From Acidimicrobiales bacterium (lineage in GTDB: Bacteria > Actinomycetota > Acidimicrobiia > Acidimicrobiales > SZUA-35): DNA of 64,000 nucleotides. The position numbers and the translations under genes are program-made. Below are positions 33,999 through 41,548 of the stretch, piece after piece. Under the pieces are notes generated by a model. The model saw only the letters and a list, made by a program, of their open reading frames with translations. It had not been told where the DNA came from and did not search any database. The stretch is taken from contig JANQPB010000039.1 of the NCBI GenBank assembly GCA_028285495.1, positions 1 to 64,000 of the forward strand, written 5' to 3'. The first letter of the stretch is position 1; every line of letters begins with the position of its first letter.

Positions 33999-35270
33999 TC
34001 ATGGCAACCGGCCGGGGGCTGGCCCAATCGGCGGGGCTCCGGCGGCCGGGTCGGTGACCGTCCGGCGGTAGCCGACGGCGACGGCGGCGGCGATGGCGAC
34101 CATGACGACCGAGTGGGTGACGAGGGCCGGGCGGAACCCGCCGGCCGCCCCGGACAGCAGCCCGGTGGCCAACGGTCCCGTCACGCCACCGATCTGGGCG
34201 GTGGTGAAGAACAGCCCGGTCGCAGCGGCGGTGCGGGTGGCGCCGACGTCGGGGTGGTCCATCAGGATCATGATCAGCAGCGGCACCAGGGCGGTTCGGG
34301 CGGCGAACGTGACGACGATGGCGGGCGTGAGCACGCCGACGGTGGTGGTCGGCAGCAGCTGGACCGCCGCCGCCCCGATCAACAGCGTGCCGACGAGGAG
34401 GAACGGGCGGCGCTCCGGGGTGGCGATGCGGGGCAGGCCGAAGCTGGCCACCAGGCCGCCCGCGGTCCCGAGGCCGGCCCAGAGTCCCGCCTCGGCCGAC
34501 GGCCAGCCGGCGTCGACGAGGATGGCGACCGTCCACTGGCCGATCCCGTGCACGTAGAAGAAGGTGGCGACCGACAGGATCAGCACGAAGCGGACGACCG
34601 GCAGCCGGGCGATGCCGGCGTACTCCCGCAGACCGGGCCCCGAACCCGGGCGGAGCACCCGGTCGAGTCCGCCGGACACCGCAGCCCAGACGACGAGGGC
34701 GACGGCGGCGAGAGCCGAGAGGGCGATCGTGATCACCCGCCAGTCGCCGTCGACCCCCGTGCCGACGAGGGGACCGACGACCGAGCCGGGCAGGACCAGC
34801 CCCAGCACCCCACCGATCGCCGGTGCGGTGGAGTAGATCCCGACGGCCAGGCGTCGGTCGCCGCCATCGAAGAGCCCGGCGGCGACGGTCGGGGCACCAA
34901 CCGAGATCATCGGAGCCCCGGCACCGTGCAGGGCGACCGCGGCGAACAGCGTCGGGAAGCCGGTGGCCGCAGCACGACCGAAGCCGGAGATCAGCATGAT
35001 CGTCATCGCCGCCAGCAGCGCCCGGCGGATGCCGAATCGATCGATGATGCGTCCGGCCGGGATCGAGGCCCCGATGAACACCAGTTGCCACGCACCGAGC
35101 ACGGCCCCCATCTGTCCGTCGCTCAGGTCGAGGTCGCCCTGGATCTGGGGCACGAGCGCCCCGGTGGTGGCCACCAGGAGCCCGAAGGCGGCGTAGACCG
35201 ACCAGGCCCCGGCCAGCACCGCCCACCGCGAGCGTCGGGGGCGGAGGTCGTCTGGCTCGTGCGGGGGCAA
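33999..35270 (-). CDS. Major facilitator superfamily transporter
   Basis: The 423-residue protein has 12 predicted membrane helices and the MFS loop-2/3 motif GRIIDRFGIRRALLAA. It resembles the CynX/NimT and organic-anion branches. It is the first gene of the five-gene catabolic operon, so it probably imports the acid that the downstream enzymes activate and oxidise. No ATG or GTG begins the protein at a sensible place; a TTG at 35270 lies exactly six bases after TACCCT, matching the leaderless pattern seen elsewhere in this window, and is chosen on that ground. Confidence 0.85.
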   Translation of the reverse strand: MPPHEPDDLRPRRSRWAVLAGAWSVYAAFGLLVATTGALVPQIQGDLDLSDGQMGAVLGAWQLVFIGASIPAGRIIDRFGIRRALLAAMTIMLISGFGRAAATGFPTLFAAVALHGAGAPMISVGAPTVAAGLFDGGDRRLAVGIYSTAPAIGGVLGLVLPGSVVGPLVGTGVDGDWRVITIALSALAAVALVVWAAVSGGLDRVLRPGSGPGLREYAGIARLPVVRFVLILSVATFFYVHGIGQWTVAILVDAGWPSAEAGLWAGLGTAGGLVASFGLPRIATPERRPFLLVGTLLIGAAAVQLLPTTTVGVLTPAIVVTFAARTALVPLLIMILMDHPDVGATRTAAATGLFFTTAQIGGVTGPLATGLLSGAAGGFRPALVTHSVVMVAIAAAVAVGYRRTVTDPAAGAPPIGPAPGRLP

Positions 35271-35276
35271 GCCCGC

Positions 35277-35282
35277 AGGGTA
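35277..35282 (-). promoter_or_regulatory. Leaderless minus-10 TACCCT of the MFS-led operon
   Basis: TACCCT on the minus strand ends six bases before TTG 35270. It supports both the unusual TTG start and a single promoter for the downstream five genes. Confidence 0.5.
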
Positions 35283-35326
35283 CCGAGCGGCTCGCCGGCG
35301 GCCCGCATCCCCGTTTGCGCTCGGCC

Positions 35327-37141
35327 CTACCCGTGGTCGGGCACCAGGCAGGCCAGGTCGAGCGAGCGGGAGCGGTCGATGGCCCTGGCCGTCCAGTCGC
35401 CGTGGGGCCCGTCGTTGGCGAGCACGTAGGCGTTGGTCCGGTTCGGGTCGCCGGCGACGGCGATCACGATGTTGGCCGGGTCGGTCACCACCGGGACGGG
35501 GCGATCGGGGTCGTCCGAGCGGGCGAAGACGTCGGGCAGGTGACCGTCGGCCACCAGGTCGATCAGCGACCGCCGCCCCGGCGTCAGGTTGCTCCACGCC
35601 CCGATCAGCGCCTCGTAGCGACGGGCCGGGATCGTGGCCGCCGCGAACAACGCCTCCTGCAGGTCGCGCTTCGACCAGCCGGCCCGGGCGCCGTCGCCTC
35701 GGGCGATCGTGCGGGCCAGGATCGGCGACAGCACGAGCAGTGGCCGGAACTGGTCCTGGCCGAGCCCGTGGTTGTGGGTCAGGTCCCAGCCGGCGACCCG
35801 GGCCAGCCCGTCGCCCAGGTAGGGCACGATCGCCTCCGGGGTGGAGCCGACCACGCTGCCGATGATCAGCCCCGAGTTCATGCGGGCCATCGTGACGACG
35901 TCGTCGGTGGCCCCGTGGCCGAACCGGGCGCTGACCGGCTCCCAGCCGATCTCGTCGATGGCGGCCATGTCCTCGGCCAGCACGACCCGGAACGTGTTGC
36001 CGAAGGTCGCCCTGTCGTGCTCGTCGGCGGTGAACCCGCCGACGTTGCGCAGGTAGAGCCGGAGCCAGCGACCGATCGCGGTGTTGGCCGGCGAGCCGTC
36101 CCGCATGGCCCCGGGCCCGTGGTTGAAGCCGAGCTCGCCGACGATCGGGCCATCGAGGATCATCAGCGCATCGGCCCCGGTCGTGTTGCCCGAGTGCTGC
36201 ATCCCGTAGGCCGGGTCGGCCAGGATCTCGGCCACGGCCAACAGCACCGGCAGCTGCTCGGGCCGGCACCCGGCCATCACCGCGTTGACCGCGACCGACC
36301 AGACGGTCAGGTCGCGACCGGACGAGGCGGCGGTGCCGATCACCCGCCACGGATCGTGGCCGCCGGGGGCGAGGAAGGCCTCGACCCGGCCCCTGGTCGG
36401 CGGCACGATCGGGAGGCCGTCCGACCACTCCCGGGTGGCGAACAACTCGGTGATCTCGTCGATCGTCCCGCTGGCGACGGTCTCGATGGCGGCCGGCTCG
36501 ACCCCGGTCCGGCCCGTCTCCGGGCCATGGCCGTCGTCGTCCGGCGGCCTTGCCGTCAGCCCATCGACGATCTGGTCGACGGTGTCGGCCACGAAGTCGG
36601 CCACCATGTCGTCGGTCGACTGGGCGTCGACGTGGCTCGTGGTCACCGCCAGGGGCAACCCGTCGAAGCCGTGGCCGCGGGCGGTGGCCGAGGCCTGACC
36701 CTCGAACCCCTTGCAGACGACGGAGACCGAGGGGATGCCGGCGGTCTCCGCCGCGATCGATGCCCGCATCACGGCGGGCGTGCAGCTGCCTCAACAACCC
36801 ATCGCCGACACGACGGCATCGACGTGTCTGGCCCGCAGGTCGTCCGGAAGCCGGGCGATCCGCTCGTGCTCGTCGGCGCCGTGGATGTTCCCGAAGACGT
36901 CGTGCCCGACGATCTCGATGCCCTCGAACCGTCGGGTCAGCTCCTTCTCCAGCACCGGGAACAGCTCGTCGCCCCGGAACAGGTGGTCCCACAGGAACCC
37001 GATCGTCGCCCCGTCGAGCGACGCCGGGCGAGGGGCCGAGCGGCGGGCCGTGACCCCGACCGGGGACTTCGGCCACACCACGTCGTACGTCGGCTCGACG
37101 GACCCGGCTCGGGACGGCTTGGACGGCGATGCGGTCGACAT
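35327..37141 (-). CDS. UGSC-type selenoprotein, read through an in-frame UGA (selenocysteine at 36791-36793)
   Basis: A single frame of 605 codons runs from ATG 37141 to the stop at 35327, apart from one TGA at codon 117. The context is MGC-Sec-GSCTPAVMRA, so the TGA falls inside a redox motif C116-U117-G-S-C120. A six-base-pair SECIS-like stem follows (36762-36779). I recall a family known as UGSC (seleno)proteins, which fits. The N-terminal part (about 1-210) has WPKSPVGV, GATIGFLWDHLFRGDELFPVLEKEL and CKGFEGQ. The C-terminal part (about 235-604) is a second domain beginning at ATREWSDGLPIVPPTRGRVEAFL. Enzyme function is unknown; a thiol/selenol redox role is inferred. Translation that ignores the TGA would give a 116-residue fragment and a separate 481-residue protein. 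Confidence 0.85.
36762..36779 (-). promoter_or_regulatory. bSECIS-like hairpin of the UGSC selenoprotein
   Basis: On the coding strand, 11 bases after the TGA, GCCCGC pairs perfectly with GCGGGC around the loop CGTGAT. The loop begins 17 bases past the UGA and has G as its second base. Both features fit the known bacterial SECIS model (small apical loop with an early G, located within the coding region just after UGA). Confidence 0.75.
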
Positions 37142-37207
37142 GGTTTCCATCATCGCATCACCGACGGACCACCCGCTGGCGTCCTGATCGTCGGTTTCGG
37201 CCGGTTG

Positions 37208-37222
37208 TGGCATCCTGTGCCA
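37208..37222 (+). promoter_or_regulatory. Palindrome at the Lrp start (possible autoregulatory site)
   Basis: TGGCA-tcctg-TGCCA is a perfect 5-bp inverted repeat directly against the Lrp start codon, in the 80-bp region shared with the divergent selenoprotein gene. Confidence 0.4.
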
Positions 37223-37689
37223 TGGACTCGATCGATCGCGACATCCTGTACCAGCTCCAGGTCGAGGGGCGGCTGGCCAACAACGAGCTGGCGGCGCGGA
37301 TCGGCCTCAGCCCGTCGCCCTGCCTTCGCCGGGTCCGCAACCTGGAGGCCGACGGCACGATCGCCGGCTACACGGCCATCCTCGATCGCCAGCGGGCCGG
37401 GCTGCGGTACGAGCCGCTGGTGTGGGTGACGCTGTCGACGGTCACCAGGGAGGCGATGGTCGAGTTCGAGGCCGCGGTCGAGGACGTCGGCGAGGTGGTC
37501 GAGGCCCTACGCATGATGGGCCAGCCCGACTACCTGCTCCGCATCGTCACCGCGGATGCCGAGGCGTTCGAGTCCCTCTACATCGACACGCTCGCCTCGC
37601 TGCCCCACGTGCAGACCCTGACCTCGCAGGTGGCCATGAAGGTGGTCAAGCGCAGCCACGTGCTCCCGGTCCCGCAGCCCGGGGCGTAG
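37222..37689 (+). CDS. Lrp/AsnC-family transcriptional regulator
   Basis: The 155-residue protein has an N-terminal HTH (MDSIDRDILYQLQVEGRLANNELAARIGLSPSPCLRRVRNLEADGTIAGYTAILD) and a C-terminal RAM ligand-binding domain (VWVTLSTVTREAMVEFEAAV, QPDYLLRIVTAD). Members sense amino acids or related small molecules. The ATG at 37222 begins exactly at the HTH; longer readings cover the intergenic region. It is transcribed away from the selenoprotein gene with 80 bp between, the usual layout for a regulator of its divergent neighbour. Confidence 0.92.
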   Translation: MDSIDRDILYQLQVEGRLANNELAARIGLSPSPCLRRVRNLEADGTIAGYTAILDRQRAGLRYEPLVWVTLSTVTREAMVEFEAAVEDVGEVVEALRMMGQPDYLLRIVTADAEAFESLYIDTLASLPHVQTLTSQVAMKVVKRSHVLPVPQPGA

Positions 37690-37693
37690 GGGG

Positions 37694-38185
37694 TCAGCCG
37701 GCGGCCAACCGCCACTGGACCAGGGTGTAGGGCTCGACGCCGTCGACGTCGGGCGCGTGGTCCTCGAACGCCGCCTCGACCGGGGCGCCGATGACCACCT
37801 CCTGGAGCGGGTCGCCGAGGAGGTTGCCGACCATGCGGACCCCGTCGGCGTCGTCGAGCTCGACGAGGACAACGAGGTACGGCCCCTGGTCCCGCAGCGC
37901 CGGGTGCACCGGGTGGTGGGGGCGCTGCCAGGAGTAGATCGTGCCCCGGCCCGACGCCTCGACCCAGCCGACCTCGAAGCTCTGGCAGGTGTGACACATC
38001 CACTCGGGGCCCCACTGATGGGTGCCGCAGGTCTCGCAGCGCTGGACCAGCAGTCGGTGCTCCCTGGCCGCCGACCAGTAGGGCTCGTCGAGGCCGTCAC
38101 TGGCCGGCCGGGGGGCCGGGAGTCCCTCGGCCAGGTAGGGCCCGCTCGGGCCGCTCGTCGCGGTGTTCGTCTGGTCGCCGGTCAT
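37694..38185 (-). CDS. DUF35-type zinc-ribbon/OB-fold protein (thiolase partner)
   Basis: The 163-residue protein has a rubredoxin-like zinc ribbon (CETCGTHQWGPEWMCHTCQSF, four cysteines in two C-x-x-C pairs) followed by an OB fold (GRGTIYSWQRPHHP and LVVLVELDD). Such proteins bind acyl-CoA and form complexes with thiolase-like partners, as in steroid side-chain degradation and mevalonate synthesis. The ATG overlaps the stop of the thiolase-like gene by four bases, consistent with a stable two-protein complex. It is the last gene of the SDR, thiolase, DUF35 operon and converges on the Lrp gene. Confidence 0.9.
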   Translation of the reverse strand: MTGDQTNTATSGPSGPYLAEGLPAPRPASDGLDEPYWSAAREHRLLVQRCETCGTHQWGPEWMCHTCQSFEVGWVEASGRGTIYSWQRPHHPVHPALRDQGPYLVVLVELDDADGVRMVGNLLGDPLQEVVIGAPVEAAFEDHAPDVDGVEPYTLVQWRLAAG

Positions 38186-39366
38186 CCGAGCGCCTCCTCG
38201 GAGCCGTAGAGGGCGGTCGAGGCCACCTCGACCATCGGGCCGGCATTGGCCAGTGCGACCCTGGCCCCGGGCACCTGGTTGGTCGACGTGCCCCGGATCT
38301 GACGGATGGCCTCGATCTGCAGGCCGAGCCCGTGCATGTAGCACTCGGCCAGGTTGCCGCCGCTCGTGTTGAGCGGCAGCCCGCCGCTCGGGGCGATGAG
38401 GTTGTCTGCGGTCAGCACCTCGTTGGCGCTCTCGTAGGTGCACAGCCCGTGCTCGATCAGGCTCATCACCACCGCCCCGGTGAAGTTCTCGTAGGACTGG
38501 ACGACGTCGACGTCGCCCGGCGTGACCCCGGCCTGGGCGTACAGCCGGGGCGCGGTCGTCTTGAAACTGGACGTGGCGTAGTCGGGCTGGTTGTGGACCG
38601 TCGCCCCCGAGCGGTACTCGCCCCCCTGCTGCACGGCCAGCGGGTAGACCGGGGCATCGGTCACGTCACGGGCCCGCTCGGCCGACATCACGATCACCGC
38701 CGCGGCCCCGTCGTTCTCCAGGCAGCAGTCGTAGAGCCGGAACGGCTCGGTGATCCAGCGGGACTCGTCGTAGGTCGCCTCGTCGAGCGGTCGACCGTGC
38801 ATCACCGCCCGAGGATTGGCCTGGGCGTGGTGGTAGGCGGCCAGCGCCACCGCCTTCAGCGTGTCCGGCGAGATGCCGTGCTCGTGGAACAGCCGGGTGG
38901 TCCGCATGGCGTACATCTGGGCCGGCGACATCACGCCGTATGGCACGGTGAAGGCCGGAGGGCCGCTGATCGTCGGCACCCTGGCCCCGGCCCCGAAGCG
39001 GCCGAACTGGCCCTGGGCCAGGCCCCGATAGGCGACGACGCACTCGGCATACCCGGCGACGACGGCGGCGCAGGCGTTGCCGATGGCGGCCGCCGCTCCC
39101 CCGCCGCCCGAGCCCCACTGCATCACCGAGTACCGCAGCTCCGGCAGGCCGAGGGCGTTGGCCAGGCGGGCCGGCATGTTGCGGTCGTTCGAGTACGAGC
39201 AGAACCCGTCGATGGTCGGCACGGGGATACCGGCGTCGGCGGCCGCGGCGAGGATGGCCCGCAAGACCAGCTTGAACTCGGGGTCGGGGCTCTGCCCCCG
39301 CTTGTAGTAGGTGGTCTCGCCGATCCCGACGACCGCCACCTCGCCCCGGATCGTGTGCTCACTCAT
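38182..39366 (-). CDS. Thiolase-like lipid-transfer family protein
   Basis: The 394-residue thiolase-fold protein is of the SCP-x/lipid-transfer group that partners DUF35 proteins. At the usual nucleophile position the sequence reads IGNACAAVVAGYAECVVAYRG. The C-terminal catalytic-histidine region is LPLNTSGGNLAECYMHGLGLQIEAIRQIRG. In steroid degradation such partners can act as retro-aldolases instead of thiolases. Start ATG 39366 overlaps the SDR stop (ATGA). Substrate is unknown. Confidence 0.88.
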   Translation of the reverse strand: MSEHTIRGEVAVVGIGETTYYKRGQSPDPEFKLVLRAILAAAADAGIPVPTIDGFCSYSNDRNMPARLANALGLPELRYSVMQWGSGGGGAAAAIGNACAAVVAGYAECVVAYRGLAQGQFGRFGAGARVPTISGPPAFTVPYGVMSPAQMYAMRTTRLFHEHGISPDTLKAVALAAYHHAQANPRAVMHGRPLDEATYDESRWITEPFRLYDCCLENDGAAAVIVMSAERARDVTDAPVYPLAVQQGGEYRSGATVHNQPDYATSSFKTTAPRLYAQAGVTPGDVDVVQSYENFTGAVVMSLIEHGLCTYESANEVLTADNLIAPSGGLPLNTSGGNLAECYMHGLGLQIEAIRQIRGTSTNQVPGARVALANAGPMVEVASTALYGSEEALG

Positions 39367-40331
39367 GGCGCCTCCTCCATCGGCGGACTCGGCGAGTCGT
39401 CCGGCGTCCGGAACCAGCCGGGCTTGCCGAGCGGCCAGTACTCGCCCCACACGTGCTCGCCGCCGGTGATGTCGAGATGGTGGCCGGTGATGAAGGCCCC
39501 GGTGGGGCCGGCGAGGTACACCGCGCCCTGGGCCACGTCCCACACGTCGCCGAGGCGCCGCATCGGATTGTGACCGAAGCTGGCCCTGGCCTCGGCCGGG
39601 TAGGTCCTCAGCCCCTCGCTGGCCACCACGCCGACACCGATCGAGTTGACCCGGATGTGGTGCGGGGCCCACTCGACGGCCAGCGACCGGGTCAGGGCCA
39701 CCCCGCCGGCCCGGGAGGCCGAGGTGTGGGGCAGGCCGACCGATGCCCGACCCTGGATCGTCGAGATGTTGACGATGGCCCGGTCGCACGGGGCCGCTCG
39801 GTCGGGCCCGGCTTCGTCGGCGGCGGCCAGGTCGTCGGCGATCCAGCGCCTGGCCGCCGCCTGCATCAGGTACCACGTGCCGTAGAGATTCGTCTCGACC
39901 ACCGCCGCCCAGCCCTTCGGCGTGATGTCGACCGCGGGGCTGGAGAACTGACCGCCGGCGTTGTTGACCAGCACGTCGAGTCCTCCGTGCCGGGCCCACA
40001 CCTCGTCGACGAGGTCGGCGACCTGGTCGGGGTCGCGGATCGTCATCGCCCGGGTGTCGACCGGGACGCCGATGCCGTCGAGGTCGGCGGCCAGACGATC
40101 GAGGCTGGCCTCGGTGCGCCCGCAGGCGACGATCGTCGCCCCGAGCCGACCGAACAGGGTGGCCATGGCCGTGCCGATGCCGCCCGCTCCACCGGTGATG
40201 AGGACGACCCGACCCTCGAACAGACCGTCGCGGTACACGGTCGGCAGCGAGACCAGCTCGTCGAAGCCGTGGCTCCGGTAGGGGTCGGTGCCACTCGGCA
40301 CCGACCGGGGGTCGGTCGTCTGGTCGGTCAA
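39363..40331 (-). CDS. Short-chain dehydrogenase resembling 2,4-dienoyl-CoA reductase
   Basis: The 322-residue NAD(P)-binding enzyme has TGGAGGIG and NNAGG motifs. The usual Y-x3-K catalytic pair is absent: the aligned segment is PHTSASRAGGVALTRSLAVEWAPHHIRVN, with Thr and Arg at the Tyr and Lys positions. The HxxSAxxA and LAVEW/IRVNSI context matches 2,4-dienoyl-CoA reductases, which also lack this tyrosine. An enoyl/dienoyl-CoA substrate therefore fits the operon. The TTG at 40331 is proposed as start because GGAAGG lies nine bases upstream and no ATG or GTG is available. Confidence 0.82.
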   Translation of the reverse strand: MTDQTTDPRSVPSGTDPYRSHGFDELVSLPTVYRDGLFEGRVVLITGGAGGIGTAMATLFGRLGATIVACGRTEASLDRLAADLDGIGVPVDTRAMTIRDPDQVADLVDEVWARHGGLDVLVNNAGGQFSSPAVDITPKGWAAVVETNLYGTWYLMQAAARRWIADDLAAADEAGPDRAAPCDRAIVNISTIQGRASVGLPHTSASRAGGVALTRSLAVEWAPHHIRVNSIGVGVVASEGLRTYPAEARASFGHNPMRRLGDVWDVAQGAVYLAGPTGAFITGHHLDITGGEHVWGEYWPLGKPGWFRTPDDSPSPPMEEAP

Positions 40332-40433
40332 GGGCCACAGCCTTCCATCGCCGAGCCGGACCCGCCAGTTGCCGCCGTTGACGGAGGCCTGGGCAATCTC
40401 CCGGCCGTCGCCGGCGGGATCGGGTCCCACCGC

Positions 40434-40439
40434 TAGGTT
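40434..40439 (+). promoter_or_regulatory. Leaderless minus-10 TAGGTT of galE
   Basis: TAGGTT ends exactly six bases before GTG 40446, which supports the GTG start of galE. Confidence 0.6.
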
Positions 40440-40445
40440 GCCTCC

Positions 40446-41483
40446 GTGAACGCCGCCGCATCGACCGTGCTCCTCACCGGGGGGTGCGGGTTCATCGGGA
40501 GCCATCAGGCCGTCGTGCTGCTCGAGTCCGGCCACGACGTCGTCCTGGTCGACGACCTGTCCAACGCCAGGGCCGACGTGGTCGACCGGATCGAGGCCAT
40601 CGCCGGCCGTCGACCCCGGTTCATCGAGCTCGACGTCCGCCGAACCGACGCCATGGCCGACGTCATCGGCGACCACGGCGTCGGGGCCATCATCCACTTC
40701 GCCGGCCTCAAGCACGTGCGGGAGTCGATGGAGCGGAGCATCGACTACTTCGACGTGAACCTGGCCGGGCTGACCTCGGTCGTTCGGGCAGCCGAGCGCT
40801 GCGGGGTCAGGCGCCTGATCTTCAGCTCCTCCGGCTCGATCTACGGCACCGCTGGGGCGCTCGTCGGAGGCGCCCCGATCGTTGAGGAGACGATGCCGAA
40901 TCCGACCAACCCCTACTCGCACTCGAAGTGGATCTGCGAGCAGGTGCTCGAGAGGATCTGCGGCGTCGAGGCGGGGTGGTCGGTGATCGCGCTCCGCTAC
41001 TTCAACCCCGCTGGCGCCCACCCGTCCGCGATGCTCGGCGAAGACCCGACCAACCTGATCTCCAACCTCGTTCCCGTGCTGATGGAGGCGGCGGCCGGCG
41101 CCATCGACGCCGTCCCGATCTTCGGCGCCGACTTCGACACGCCGGACGGGACGGCGCTGCGGGACTACGTGCACGTGATGGACGTGGCCAGGGCCCACGC
41201 CGCCGCCCTGACCGCCGTCGACACCGCCGGAGGGTTCGAGGCGCTCAACATCGGGCGGGGCGAGGGCGTGTCGGTCCGCCAACTGATCACGGCCGCCGAG
41301 GTCGCGGTCGGCCGGCCCCTGGCCGTCGACGTGCAGCCGCGGCGGGCCGGCGACGTACCCTCGCTCGTGGCCGCAACGGACCGGGCCCGCAAGCGTCTCG
41401 ACCTGGACGACTACCTCCCGGTCGAGACGATCCTGGCCGATGCCTGGCGCTTCCGGCAGCGGCGCGACCGGCCGCTCGGCTGA
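40446..41483 (+). CDS. galE: UDP-glucose 4-epimerase
   Basis: The 345-residue extended SDR interconverts UDP-glucose and UDP-galactose for sugar use and surface polysaccharides. The NAD-binding motif TGGCGFIGSHQAVVLLESGHDVV, FAGLKHVRESM, SSSGSIYGTA and catalytic Y-x3-K in NPYSHSKWICE are all present. LRYFNPAGAHPSAMLGEDP is diagnostic for GalE. GTG 40446 is supported by the leaderless promoter. The gene is divergent from the SDR-thiolase operon and 65 bases upstream of the AhpD-like selenoprotein gene, which has its own promoter. Confidence 0.94.
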   Translation: MNAAASTVLLTGGCGFIGSHQAVVLLESGHDVVLVDDLSNARADVVDRIEAIAGRRPRFIELDVRRTDAMADVIGDHGVGAIIHFAGLKHVRESMERSIDYFDVNLAGLTSVVRAAERCGVRRLIFSSSGSIYGTAGALVGGAPIVEETMPNPTNPYSHSKWICEQVLERICGVEAGWSVIALRYFNPAGAHPSAMLGEDPTNLISNLVPVLMEAAAGAIDAVPIFGADFDTPDGTALRDYVHVMDVARAHAAALTAVDTAGGFEALNIGRGEGVSVRQLITAAEVAVGRPLAVDVQPRRAGDVPSLVAATDRARKRLDLDDYLPVETILADAWRFRQRRDRPLG

Positions 41484-41536
41484 CCGGTGCCCGACCGGCC
41501 GACCGCGACGGACGGGCCGCCGGCCTGGCGGTGTCG

Positions 41537-41542
41537 TAGGCT
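41537..41542 (+). promoter_or_regulatory. Leaderless minus-10 TAGGCT of the AhpD-like selenoprotein
   Basis: TAGGCT ends exactly six bases before ATG 41549, so the selenoprotein message probably starts at the AUG. Confidence 0.6.
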
Positions 41543-41548
41543 CGCGCC

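Noticed and set aside
36791..36793. Reading the TGA as a nonsense mutation (pseudogene) in the UGSC protein
   Set aside because: The frame stays open for 488 more codons with normal codon use, the TGA falls on a redox residue, and a SECIS-like hairpin follows. A second gene nearby shows the same arrangement.
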